From assembly GCA_023458215.1 (NCBI GenBank), contig JAEXAJ010000217.1, positions 1 through 9,923 on the forward strand: 9,923 nucleotides of DNA, given 5' to 3'. The notes under the pieces are model-generated. The model was not told the origin of the DNA, did not search any database, and saw nothing but the letters and a program-made list of their open reading frames with translations. The translations under genes and the position numbers were made by a program. Below are positions 1 to 7,158 of the stretch, one piece after another. Every line of letters starts with the position of its first letter. Positions within the stretch are counted from its first letter, which is position 1. This stretch comes from Bacteroidota bacterium. GTDB taxonomy: Bacteria; Bacteroidota; Bacteroidia; Bacteroidales; Bacteroidaceae.

Positions 1-406
1 TCTCCACGTTGTTATAGTCGCTGACAATGTATGCCCCGATGTCGCCGGGATCACGACTATTGAAGAAACTCATCGGCAGTTGGCGCAGGTGATTGACCAC
101 TTCCAAACGACCATCGCAACAAATGTCGTAGCCGTCTTTATAGGCTACAAGGTATGCCTTTTTGCTAATGAGCCAAAGGCAAACGAGAGAAATTAGGAGC
201 ATTAGGCACGCCCAACCTATGTTCACGAGGTTGAGCGGTGTGCCGGGATTTTGCAGAGGTTTGAATACCTCCCACACCACGAGCAGCATTGCCCCATACG
301 GTGCGCCACGAAAAAAGTACTCCGCAACCGTCCAGCCTATCAGCGGACGCAAGCGACGGGGCTGCCCCATCGTGGCGGAATTGAGTATTTGAGAGAGATT
401 GTTCAT
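1..406 (-). CDS. ABC transporter, exporter-fold permease/ATPase, N-terminal part (cut by window edge)
   Basis: An open frame of 135 codons starts at ATG 406 and runs off the left edge, so the ATPase domain is not visible. The protein begins MNNLSQILNSATMGQPRR and has two hydrophobic segments at about residues 34-47 and 62-81, matching TM1 and TM2 of a type IV (exporter-fold) half transporter. After TM2 come LRQLPMSFFNSRDPGDIGAY and a downstream D-Y-N-N-V-E stretch. An L-P-x-x-F-F-x-x-R-D-x-G-D-I/L segment is usual at this point in ABC half-transporters of the siderophore-importing IrtAB/YbtPQ type, as I recall the family. The start is 7 nt after the stop of the upstream methyltransferase-like gene, so the two are surely co-transcribed. 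Such transporters usually come in pairs, so a second gene may lie outside the window. ABC family: confident. Siderophore import: inferred from the neighbouring receptor and lipoprotein. Confidence 0.82.
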   Translation of the reverse strand, partial: MNNLSQILNSATMGQPRRLRPLIGWTVAEYFFRGAPYGAMLLVVWEVFKPLQNPGTPLNLVNIGWACLMLLISLVCLWLISKKAYLVAYKDGYDICCDGRLEVVNHLRQLPMSFFNSRDPGDIGAYIVSDYNNVE

Positions 407-413
407 AAGGTTG

Positions 414-977
414 CTATTTGAGTAAGAAGTATCTGGGAGTTCTCGCTTTGTACCGCGCATAGTCTTCCCCATAAGTGGTCATGCAGTATCGCTCTTCACC
501 CAAGATAACGCCATGCGTGACGAGGATCAAAGGAATTGTGGCAAGCAGCAACCACAACGATGCCGAGGCAATGCAAACCGCCAATGCTCCCACTTCATAG
601 AAGAAGTACATCGGATTGCGCGACAGGCGGTAAACGCCTCGTACGACAGTTTCTCCTTTAGGCGTAGAGGCATAAGCATGAAAGGCTGCCATAAATCCGA
701 CAAGTGCAAAGGCAAACAAGACGCACCCCACCGTGAATAGCAGTGTACCTATGCGGAGAGGGACAAAGAGCGACACCAAAAGCAATGTTCCCTGAAACAC
801 AAAGCTTAAAGTGGCGTACCGCTTGTCCTTAGAGGTATACCAAGATGTATCTACGGCACGTTTGCCACCTTCTCGGTAAAGAATCATATACAAAAGTTGT
901 ATCAGCACCAATGCAAACGAAGGTATCCATGCATTGAGCCAACCGAAGTGAAATTGAATGAAATCGTTTATTGGCAT
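414..977 (-). CDS. Isoprenylcysteine carboxyl methyltransferase-like (ICMT/PEMT family) membrane protein
   Basis: This 187-residue integral membrane protein has hydrophobic segments at about residues 17-34, 56-72, 78-98 and 128-155. The family signature is clear: GVYRLSRNPMY at residues 114-124, then a paired glutamate (G-E-E, 160-162) and YGEDYARYKARTPRY at 169-183. These form the SAM-binding and catalytic C-terminal part of the ICMT/PEMT fold. Bacterial members methylate small molecules or lipids; real prenyl-cysteine substrates are not expected here. It lies between a terminator-like hairpin and the ABC transporter, ending 7 nt before the transporter starts, so it probably leads a separate short operon. 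Its substrate is unknown. Modification of a metallophore or lipid linked to the transporter is only a guess. The length is normal for the family, and the start at 977 is the only ATG that keeps the first membrane segment. Confidence 0.82.
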   Translation of the reverse strand: MPINDFIQFHFGWLNAWIPSFALVLIQLLYMILYREGGKRAVDTSWYTSKDKRYATLSFVFQGTLLLVSLFVPLRIGTLLFTVGCVLFAFALVGFMAAFHAYASTPKGETVVRGVYRLSRNPMYFFYEVGALAVCIASASLWLLLATIPLILVTHGVILGEERYCMTTYGEDYARYKARTPRYFLLK

Positions 978-1063
978 ACGAAATTTTATTTATTGTGTGT
1001 GATATTGAAACCCTTGAATAGCCATTTCTGAATAGAGAAACAAGATTAATAAATGTTTGGGCT

Positions 1064-1116
1064 AAAAAATGAGAGCAAAGGAAAGGCCGATAATTCAACT
1101 CTCACCTTTGCCTCTT
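1064..1116 (-). terminator. Probable Rho-independent terminator after the DUF4374 gene
   Basis: Reading the minus strand, GCAAAGG (1111-1105) can pair with CCTTTGC (1081-1075). A GAG/CTC extension continues the stem past one bulged base, and a run of six T (1069-1064) follows. An alternative stem, TGAGAG/CTCTCA, ends directly at the T run. Both are seen in the sequence. The loop is long (about 23 nt), so strength is uncertain. The hairpin lies in the 158-bp gap after the DUF4374 stop and would separate that operon from the methyltransferase/ABC genes. Confidence 0.5.
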
Positions 1117-1135
1117 CTGAGTGATTGATTATTAC

Positions 1136-2377
1136 TTAGTTTTCAAACCAATGGAAATATGCAGGAGCTCCATCTACCTTTACTACGGCATCCGAGCTTG
1201 TTTCGCCGGTTGCAGGATTATGCGTATAAAAGCCCACATCATTTCTGCCATTAATAGCAAACACGATAAGATTCTTGTATTTCTCCACTGCTCCTCCAAA
1301 GCTTGACGTCATCGGTATCGGAAGTTTTTTTACCGTTTTATTGTAAATATCCATCTCTACACTGATGAGCGATTTATCCGTGAACCAGTTGGGAGATGTT
1401 GGGTTTGCCCAATAAGAAGGAATATCCATCGTGGCATACATTTTTCCGTTGCCGGCGTATTGTGATTGAAGCAGCCAAACGGTTTTGCCCGATTCGCCTT
1501 CGATTGTTTGATCGTTCAACACCCAATTATAGGTAGGGTCAAATTCGGTTTCGCCTTTCTTGATGCGCAAGATACCGGTCTTGTACTTAGGATTCATGCC
1601 GTATGCGCCCGTGCACATCAGATACATATCGCCTTTTTCATCGATAAAGGTTTGTTGCCCATAGGTATAAGCCCCGATACCGATACCACTCGCCTTTTCA
1701 TAGATGACACGCTCCACCTTGTCCGTTTGAGTGTTGATTACCGCGAGTTCTATCTGAGGTTCGGTAGCCGGTTGGAATGTCATGTCTGTCTGATTCAGTG
1801 TTACATACAAACGTCCATTATGCACAAACGGAGATCCAAACATCGGTACGGCCAATCCCGGTGCAGCGTAAGAGGACAGATCAATCTCACCAGTTAGTTC
1901 CATCGTTTGAGGGTTGAATATAAATAACTTGCCGATAAGTGATATCAGATAGGCTTTTGTTGCATTAACAAAAGAGATGTGTCTTGGAACAGAATTAAGG
2001 GGAATAGGCATGGTTGCCGTTTTGGTGAGTTTAGTTCCCGAACGCCCCCATTTTGTTACTACATTTTCATCACCTTGTGCTCCGAACGCAGGAAAAGTGT
2101 ACACATCATTACCGTTGCACACTGGCATCATTCCGTAACCGACTTGCACGGCATTTTTGTTTGTCAGTTTCTTGGGAGACACTCCATCTGCTAACTGCAT
2201 CCAACCTGACCCGGTCTGTCCACCGGGATTCATAAGCATGGTGTAAACAAGTATATCGCCAACTTTTACTTCCGGATCGGTCGTGATTGGTTTCGTTTCC
2301 GGGTCTTTGCTACAAGCTGAAAACAGCATAGTGATACTCATTAGGAGGAGTAATACTCCGTTGATTCTCTTTTTCAT
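1136..2377 (-). CDS. DUF4374 lipoprotein, XusB-like surface ligand-binding protein
   Basis: This 413-residue protein starts with a lipoprotein signal peptide: MKKR, a hydrophobic stretch from residue 8 to 19, then L-F-S-A-C with the lipidated cysteine at 22. The residues after it, S-K-D-P-E, resemble the charged lipoprotein export signal that sends Bacteroidetes lipoproteins to the cell surface. The mature part has short repeating beta-rich segments with many G and W/Y residues, fitting a beta-propeller, and matches my recollection of DUF4374. In B. thetaiotaomicron the XusB lipoprotein, encoded next to the TonB receptor XusA, binds ferric enterobactin at the surface. I recall XusB as a DUF4374-type protein. 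Here the gene follows the receptor gene with a 48-bp gap, as expected for a receptor plus surface lipoprotein unit. The family call is fairly firm; the ligand (siderophore or other metal complex) is inferred. Confidence 0.78.
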   Translation of the reverse strand: MKKRINGVLLLLMSITMLFSACSKDPETKPITTDPEVKVGDILVYTMLMNPGGQTGSGWMQLADGVSPKKLTNKNAVQVGYGMMPVCNGNDVYTFPAFGAQGDENVVTKWGRSGTKLTKTATMPIPLNSVPRHISFVNATKAYLISLIGKLFIFNPQTMELTGEIDLSSYAAPGLAVPMFGSPFVHNGRLYVTLNQTDMTFQPATEPQIELAVINTQTDKVERVIYEKASGIGIGAYTYGQQTFIDEKGDMYLMCTGAYGMNPKYKTGILRIKKGETEFDPTYNWVLNDQTIEGESGKTVWLLQSQYAGNGKMYATMDIPSYWANPTSPNWFTDKSLISVEMDIYNKTVKKLPIPMTSSFGGAVEKYKNLIVFAINGRNDVGFYTHNPATGETSSDAVVKVDGAPAYFHWFEN

Positions 2378-2425
2378 TTTACTTTTTATTTTATTGTTGA
2401 ATAATATATTGAATTGTGATTAGCT

Positions 2426-4765
2426 TTATTTCAGCACGTACCTGATACGTGCGGTAAAGGCTCTGCCGGGAAGCGGGTAATTAAACTCGCTGAACAGGCG
2501 GGCATTCGTAAGGTTGGATGCTTTTGCCGAGAAGGTAAGCCCACCGTTCATGATGGAGTATTCTAATCCCAAGTCGAGCTTGAAAGAGCGCGGAATGCGT
2601 TTCTCTTGATATTGACTTACTTCGAAATCGAAGAAATACTCTTCTACGAATGAAGCATCGGTAAATAGTCTTACATTCTGACCTTTCCCTCCGAAGAGAT
2701 TCTCTTTGTGAAACTCTACCCCCGCATTTGCTAAGAAATAGGGAATATTAGGCATACGCAATCCCTTCGACGGATTGAGAACGTTACTCGTTGGTTCGTA
2801 CTTACGTGTATCGCGAAGGTCTTGAAACGTGGCATTTACATATCCGTAAAGCCAGCGTGTAACATCTGCTTTGACTTCTGCCTCTACACCGAAGGTACGC
2901 ATCTCACCGAAATTAGTGTATCTGCCCTGTACGAAGTTGCGCGTATAGCGTATCATATCTTGCAGGTAAGAGAAGAATCCGTTTACCTCCACCTGCAACA
3001 ATCCGGAACCAATCTTTTTATCGTACATCAATCCGATGTTAGCGTTAGTTCCTCTTTCGGGTTTCAAGTCGCCCGAAGGAGCAATAAGGAAGCCGTCGCC
3101 AATGAGTTCGGCATCTGTCGGTAGTCGTACATCATAGCTTACGGAGGCTTTCCCCAACAACTCTTTGGTGAAGCGGTAGCGCAAGGCTTCACTTACACCC
3201 CAATCGTGCTGCTGCATATCCACTTCTTTGGGTACGGAATTCCAAACATCTCCTATTTTCGTATTCATGGAATAGTAATAATACTTACCCGTCAGCGAGT
3301 TGAGGAATTTGTCATTGGGGGATTTATAGTCGTAACCCAAGCCTAATACCCAGCTCGTCATGTGTGAGTCGAAGTTTATCTGTCGCCCCACCGCTTTATC
3401 CAACAACGGATCGGAGGGCTTCCCCAATGCCCATTTGAATAATGAGTTGAGGTTGATGGAGTGCCGGTCATTGATGATGTAATTGAGATTGGTCTTATTT
3501 CCCACGGTATGCTTACGCATTTTCATGTCAGAGGGTAAAACTCCTATTTCTCCTCCGTAAGCCGAAACAGGCGGATAAGGATTCATATCCCAGTCGTAGC
3601 GAAGCCTAGCTGTATCCACAAAGTTGTATTGAGAATAGGCATAGCCCGTGCCGCTACTGAAGTCAAGTCCATTGAGTAGGAAATTGTCTTTCTGTAAATC
3701 AATGGCGAAGTTGTAAGCTCCGGCACTACTTTCGGCAGAGCGTATGTTCTCTACCACGCCTTGTATCTGCTTGCTGTTTCGGATAAATTCAAGTTCAAAC
3801 TCCATCTGATCGAACCACCATTTACGGGCTTTCATCGATATCCCTCCCCCCGATTGGTTGAATTTGTCATGGTCGCGTTTTATGAACTTACCTTTGTTCT
3901 GAGGCAATTCCATACGATAGTCATTATCAGAATGGGTGTATAACAACGCTGCCCCCAACTCTATTCCTTGTTTGACCAGATTCCGCTTGAAGACGCTACT
4001 TGCTTTATGTGTATTGAAGCTACCGAACGAATACGAAGCATCCAAGTAACGAGGTGGATACTCTTTAATCACGATATTTACAGCACCCCCCACGGCAGAT
4101 CCACCGAACTTGGCTGGAACCACACCTTTATATATTTCAATGCGGTCAATCATGTCGATGGGTATATCGTTGATGTCGATGAAATCGGAATTATCGTTCA
4201 TCGGTACTTCGTCTATAAAGAATCCAATACGCTTGCCTTCCAAGCCGCGAACAGAGATACGCGAGGCACTGCCTACTGCTCCCTGCGAACGAATGGTTAC
4301 GCCTACGGTCTTAGTCAGAATATCTTCTACGCTATTTACTGTACCTTGTAACTGGCTCATACTGTAAACCGTTACCGGCATGGCTTGCTCCCGAATCTTG
4401 CGGGCTTCACTTTTGCCCATCACCACCACTTCGTCCAGCGATTTGACTTCGGCTTTCAGGCGGATAATAGTTTTCTTTACATTCTCTTTACTTACGGTTA
4501 CTTTTTGGACTGCTGTTTGATAGCCCATAAACTTCACGGTGAATGTATAAGTACCGAAAGGAATGTCTGAAAAAGAGAACTCGCCATATTTGTTGGTTAC
4601 ATCGCCCTTTTTCAGTTCCTCAATAAAGAGGGTTGCTCCGGGCAGTGGATCTTCGTCAGTGTTGTCGATGACCACGCCCGCAATCCGCCCCCCACCTGTT
4701 TGGGCGGATACACTGATGCTCATGAGCATCAGTATCAATAGAGAAAATAGTACTTTCTGTTTCAT
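2426..4765 (-). CDS. TonB-dependent outer-membrane receptor, XusA-like metallophore receptor
   Basis: This 779-residue protein has a type I signal peptide (residues 1-21, cut after S-V-S-A) and a CarboxypepD_reg-like domain at about 28-105 (I-A-G-V-V near its start, GEFSFSDIPFGTYTFTVKFMGY at 61-82, shown only in part in family logos). A TonB-box-like S-L-D-E-V-V-V-M-G lies at 109-117. The plug domain spans about 118-235 and contains RISVRGLEGKRIGFFIDEVP and YKGVVPAKFGGSAVGGAVN. A 22-strand-type barrel follows and ends in A-R-I-R-Y-V-L-K, with a C-terminal hydrophobic beta strand. The length is normal for a siderophore-type receptor and too short for a SusC-type glycan porin (about 1000 residues). 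No SusD partner is present; the partner is the DUF4374 lipoprotein instead. It imports a metal complex across the outer membrane using TonB energy. Ligand unknown; a siderophore is most likely. Confidence 0.9.
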   Translation of the reverse strand: MKQKVLFSLLILMLMSISVSAQTGGGRIAGVVIDNTDEDPLPGATLFIEELKKGDVTNKYGEFSFSDIPFGTYTFTVKFMGYQTAVQKVTVSKENVKKTIIRLKAEVKSLDEVVVMGKSEARKIREQAMPVTVYSMSQLQGTVNSVEDILTKTVGVTIRSQGAVGSASRISVRGLEGKRIGFFIDEVPMNDNSDFIDINDIPIDMIDRIEIYKGVVPAKFGGSAVGGAVNIVIKEYPPRYLDASYSFGSFNTHKASSVFKRNLVKQGIELGAALLYTHSDNDYRMELPQNKGKFIKRDHDKFNQSGGGISMKARKWWFDQMEFELEFIRNSKQIQGVVENIRSAESSAGAYNFAIDLQKDNFLLNGLDFSSGTGYAYSQYNFVDTARLRYDWDMNPYPPVSAYGGEIGVLPSDMKMRKHTVGNKTNLNYIINDRHSINLNSLFKWALGKPSDPLLDKAVGRQINFDSHMTSWVLGLGYDYKSPNDKFLNSLTGKYYYYSMNTKIGDVWNSVPKEVDMQQHDWGVSEALRYRFTKELLGKASVSYDVRLPTDAELIGDGFLIAPSGDLKPERGTNANIGLMYDKKIGSGLLQVEVNGFFSYLQDMIRYTRNFVQGRYTNFGEMRTFGVEAEVKADVTRWLYGYVNATFQDLRDTRKYEPTSNVLNPSKGLRMPNIPYFLANAGVEFHKENLFGGKGQNVRLFTDASFVEEYFFDFEVSQYQEKRIPRSFKLDLGLEYSIMNGGLTFSAKASNLTNARLFSEFNYPLPGRAFTARIRYVLK

Positions 4766-4794
4766 TGTTTATTTATATGATTGTTGGTTTCTCC

Positions 4795-5070
4795 TTAAAT
4801 GCTGGGATCGGGAGCTTCCGGCGTGGAAACGACTATAGGTGTTGTACCTGAAGAGTTTCCTTCGGTTACTTTTTGTGTAAGTACCTCAACATCCTTAAAC
4901 TCTATTCTGGCGATCGCCTCTTTGGGGTTGAGTGTCGTTTTGTCAGCAATGAGTTTGGGCACTTCACGTTCTTTCAACATACCCGTAGAACGTAGCACGG
5001 GATACCATTTGGCAGCTTCCTTCGGCTTGGAAAGATTTTTGCGGGCTGCTTTGTTATAAAGTATAAGCAT
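4795..5070 (-). CDS. Short HU-like (HU-HIG) DNA-binding protein, apparently internally shortened
   Basis: This 91-residue protein starts MLILYNKAARKNLSKPKEAA. The first 52 residues resemble the start of Bacteroidales HU-like (HU-HIG domain) proteins: a short beta strand, K-x-N-L, K-W-Y-P-V-L-R-S-T-G and then T-T-L-N-P-K-E-A. In full-length relatives of about 120-160 residues, a long helix and the DNA-binding beta arm follow. Here the sequence jumps to R-I-E-F-K-D-V-E-V-L and a T/P/S-rich tail ending EAPDPSI, which looks like the normal C-terminal end. The DNA-binding arm therefore seems to be missing while the frame is kept. It sits 30 nt before the TonB receptor start and 48 nt after the DUF1858-like gene, within the operon. 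It may be a degenerate relic or a small protein with another use. The family call rests on recalled patterns and is moderate. Confidence 0.5.
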   Translation of the reverse strand: MLILYNKAARKNLSKPKEAAKWYPVLRSTGMLKEREVPKLIADKTTLNPKEAIARIEFKDVEVLTQKVTEGNSSGTTPIVVSTPEAPDPSI

Positions 5071-5118
5071 AAATCGATATTGTTTTGTGCCCTTTCGGGC
5101 AGTTATTAGTAGTAATTT

Positions 5119-5358
5119 TCAATATTTGAACTGTATATCTTCTCGTTCCATTTCTCCTTTGAGGTATGTGAGAAGAGTCTCCATATCGTCTCCTACTGTA
5201 AAGGCAATGCTCTCAATAGTAGTGCAATGCCCCAACGTACAAGTTGATACAGGATTGATTAAAGAAACATAACGACTGTCTCGTTTCACCAGTCGATGAA
5301 TCAACTGCGGATAGGTAGTCAGAACCCGATGTATCGGGGTATATTTATTGATGCTCAT
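5119..5358 (-). CDS. DUF1858-like small protein, translationally coupled to the methyltransferase
   Basis: This is a 79-residue protein starting MSINKYTPIHRVLTTYPQLI. The pattern T-P-x-x-x-V-L-x-x-Y-P-x-L, then N-P-V, T-L-G-H-x-T-T-I-E-S-I-A and D-M-E-T-L-L-x-x-L-K fits DUF1858, a short helical domain found alone or fused to hybrid-cluster, RIC/ScdA and DUF438 proteins. Two cysteines (C40 and C45) are present. I chose the start at 5358 because the ATG overlaps the methyltransferase stop as ATGA, which signals translational coupling. The frame stays open to 5523, but that upstream part only shadows the methyltransferase gene. The function is unknown. A link to iron-sulfur or haem chemistry is suggested only by the company DUF1858 keeps elsewhere. 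It is followed 48 nt later by the HU-like gene. Confidence 0.68.
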   Translation of the reverse strand: MSINKYTPIHRVLTTYPQLIHRLVKRDSRYVSLINPVSTCTLGHCTTIESIAFTVGDDMETLLTYLKGEMEREDIQFKY

Positions 5359-6008
5359 CTGTCTATTGGTTTCATCATCGGTTGTTTTGTCGCTTGCACG
5401 CATATTCGTTGCGATTGGCTCTCCGGCGAGATGTCGTAGGTCACATTTATAAATCCCGCTTGTTCCAGCATTCTTTGTATTTCTATGGGTGAGTAAATGC
5501 GCAGGTCGATATTCCTCACCCACTTTTCATTGCCTTCCTCGCTGCATGCCTCGTTGCAGATGTAGAACCTTCCTTCGGGTTTCAATACACGCAATACTTC
5601 CTTGAAGTTTTCCACTATATCATTCCAAAAGTAGATAGTTTCGAAAGCGGTTACAATATCGAAGCGGTTATCGTCAAAAGGAATGTTTGAAACATTCGCC
5701 TCTACTATAGATGCTCGTCCCTGACTGATAGCCGCCTTGTTCTTGCGACTCGCAATGTCCACGCACGTGGGTGAATAATCCATGCCGCAAACTAATCCAT
5801 GAGTTCGTTTGATGAAATTAGCTACGTTTTGCCCACCGCCACAACCGATATCGAGCACCGTTTCGCCACCGGAAAGTTTTACGAAGTTGTCAATGCACCA
5901 AAGAGAAATCCGGTTATGCCCTTGGTTCATCATTTTCACAATGCACCTGCCCATAAAGCTATTCTTGGGTTTGCGGAAGTTTTGAAAGATGTTTTTTATT
6001 ATGCTCAT
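5355..6008 (-). CDS. Class I SAM-dependent methyltransferase (UbiE-like fold)
   Basis: This 217-residue soluble protein has a complete class I methyltransferase core. Motif I is VLDIGCGGG (51-59), the acidic SAM-ribose position is in G-M-D-Y-S-P (75-80), motif II/III is in A-N-V-S-N-I-P-F-D-D-N-R-F-D-I-V (104-119), and the post-motif is L-R-V-L-K-P-E-G-R-F (139-148). The N-terminal part, rich in K and basic residues, may cap the active site. The substrate cannot be predicted; the fold serves quinones, tetrapyrroles, peptides and small metabolites. It follows the His-rich micro-ORF by 30 nt and shares its ATGA stop with the start of the DUF1858-like gene. That places it in the metal-uptake operon and suggests a role in changing or releasing the imported ligand, but this is inference. 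Length and motifs look intact, so it should be active. Confidence 0.88.
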   Translation of the reverse strand: MSIIKNIFQNFRKPKNSFMGRCIVKMMNQGHNRISLWCIDNFVKLSGGETVLDIGCGGGQNVANFIKRTHGLVCGMDYSPTCVDIASRKNKAAISQGRASIVEANVSNIPFDDNRFDIVTAFETIYFWNDIVENFKEVLRVLKPEGRFYICNEACSEEGNEKWVRNIDLRIYSPIEIQRMLEQAGFINVTYDISPESQSQRICVQATKQPMMKPIDR

Positions 6009-6038
6009 AATTATTCTTTGTTTTTAAGTCTTTTCTTA

Positions 6039-6152
6039 CTAATATGATATGTCTATTATTTGCTGTGCGCGATACCTAAAAAATATACGCCCGTGAGTAT
6101 GCTCTTTGTGAGCATCGTGCTCATGACAGTGGTAAGTGTGAGATGTATGCAT
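6039..6152 (-). CDS. Histidine-rich 37-residue micropeptide, candidate metal-binding peptide
   Basis: This short frame between the ZIP gene and the methyltransferase gene starts at ATG 6152 and stops with TAG at 6041-6039. Its first 20 residues hold eight histidines, at positions 2, 5, 8, 10, 12, 15, 18 and 20, plus C9, E11, D13 and E17. The core is H-C-H-E-H, later H-x-x-H-x-H. The C-terminal half (GRIFFRYRAQQ, then IIDISY) is basic and aromatic. An in-frame TAA upstream (in AATAAATAA) fixes the start. The leader is A-rich (AAAAAACAGAAAAAGAT), like other starts here. The gap from the ZIP stop is 46 nt and to the methyltransferase start 30 nt, spacing typical of an operon gene. A zinc or other divalent metal buffer or chaperone partner for the ZIP transporter is the likeliest role. 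This is inferred: I know no named family for it, and the frame is short. Confidence 0.55.
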   Translation of the reverse strand: MHTSHTYHCHEHDAHKEHTHGRIFFRYRAQQIIDISY

Positions 6153-6198
6153 ATCTTTTTCTGTTTTTTATTTATTGTTTCTATATTACTTCTTCTTG

Positions 6199-7014
6199 CT
6201 AACCCAGCATCAGCAGGCTTAGTGCCATGACCGCCATGCCTACCACCAAACCGTAGATGGCATGGTGGTGCTTACCGTATTCTTCTGCTGCGGGTAACAG
6301 CTCATCGAGCGAGATAAATACCATGATGCCAGCAATCATGCCGAAGATGATGCCGAACACATTGTCGTCGAGGAACGGAGCCAGCACGAGATAGCCTATG
6401 ACGGCTCCCACCGGCTCTGCCAATCCAGACAAAAACGAGAACCAAAAGGCTTTCTTGCGGTTGCCTGTAGCGTAAAAAACAGGAACGGATACCGAAATAC
6501 CCTCCGGTATGTTGTGTATGGCAATGGCGATGGCAATGGGTATGGCAATGTTCACATCCTTTAGGGCAGCAAGAAACGTAACCATACCCTCCGGGAAATT
6601 GTGGATAGCCAGCACCAAGGCTGTTACCATGCCAACACGTAGCAATTTGGGCTTCACGTCTAATTGTATTTTCGCTTTTTCACTCATTTCTTCCACCCGG
6701 TGCATTTCATGCGGATTCTCGTAGCGAGGAATTAGCTTGTCGATGAGCAATATCAACACGATACCCCCGAAGAAAGAGAGCGTGGCATAAAACGTTCCTT
6801 CTGATTTGCCGTGCATCTCCACAAGTGTTTGCACAGAAGAGGTAAACAGTTCGACAAACGATACATAAATCATGACTCCCGCCGAAAAGCCCAGCGATAG
6901 AGAAAGAAACGACGTGTTGGTGCGTTTGGCGAAAAAAGCAATGGCACTGCCTATGCCGGTGGATATACCGGCAAACAGTGTCAGAAGAAATGGAACAAAT
7001 ACTTGTTGTGACAT
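6199..7014 (-). CDS. zupT: ZIP-family metal transporter, ZupT-like
   Basis: This 271-residue inner-membrane protein has eight hydrophobic segments. The two metal-binding helices carry HNFPEG (138-143, TM4) and HNIPEG (167-172, TM5), the hallmark of ZIP transporters. E-P-V-G-A (200-204) and D-E-L-L-P (237-241) are further conserved positions. The loop between TM3 and TM4 (about 94-125) holds PHEMHRVEEM, and a second His cluster, GKHHHAIYG, is at 248-256. ZupT imports zinc and also iron, cobalt and manganese into the cytoplasm. Length matches the family (E. coli ZupT is 257 residues). It starts 64 nt downstream of a strong terminator that closes the tetR operon, so it probably begins its own transcript, which runs into the His-rich micro-ORF and the methyltransferase. 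I cannot tell which metal is preferred here. Confidence 0.92.
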   Translation of the reverse strand: MSQQVFVPFLLTLFAGISTGIGSAIAFFAKRTNTSFLSLSLGFSAGVMIYVSFVELFTSSVQTLVEMHGKSEGTFYATLSFFGGIVLILLIDKLIPRYENPHEMHRVEEMSEKAKIQLDVKPKLLRVGMVTALVLAIHNFPEGMVTFLAALKDVNIAIPIAIAIAIHNIPEGISVSVPVFYATGNRKKAFWFSFLSGLAEPVGAVIGYLVLAPFLDDNVFGIIFGMIAGIMVFISLDELLPAAEEYGKHHHAIYGLVVGMAVMALSLLMLG

Positions 7015-7077
7015 GGCTATGACAGATTGGGAGTTAGTACTTCAAAAGAGAACGAAAATCTATTTTGTTCAAAAACA

Positions 7078-7108
7078 AAGCGAGTCGCTCTTTGCAGGCG
7101 ACTCGCTT
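7078..7108 (-). terminator. Strong Rho-independent terminator closing the tetR operon
   Basis: An 11-bp perfect inverted repeat (AAGCGAGTCGC / GCGACTCGCTT, arms 7078-7088 and 7098-7108) with a 9-nt loop is seen. On the minus strand it is followed by T-rich sequence (TTTGTTTTTG). It lies 50 nt after the stop of the 67-residue gene. Two flanking T/A runs also favour the minus direction. It separates tetR and its two small partners from the ZIP gene. Confidence 0.85.
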
Positions 7109-7158
7109 GATACGATGAATTATTATTATTAAAAATGGGATGTTTCATACATCTGTTA

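Noticed and set aside
829..1098. 89-codon minus-strand frame over the terminator region
   Set aside because: It overlaps the ICMT-like gene in another frame, has no recognisable features and crosses the terminator-like hairpin.
1466..1897. 143-codon plus-strand frame
   Set aside because: It is antisense to the DUF4374 lipoprotein gene and has no domain features; the opposite strand has a signal peptide, lipobox and family match.
3968..4351. 127-codon plus-strand frame
   Set aside because: It is antisense to the plug domain of the TonB receptor, whose motifs are clear on the minus strand.
5359..5523. N-terminal extension of the DUF1858-like frame up to ATG 5523
   Set aside because: It lies fully inside the methyltransferase gene in another frame, and the ATG at 5358 gives a clean ATGA overlap and the full domain.
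6099..6115. ATGCTC/GAGCAT hairpin as a terminator after zupT
   Set aside because: The nearest T run on the minus strand is about 10-16 bases further on, so geometry is poor, and the bases are better explained as codons of the His-rich micro-ORF. It remains an alternative.
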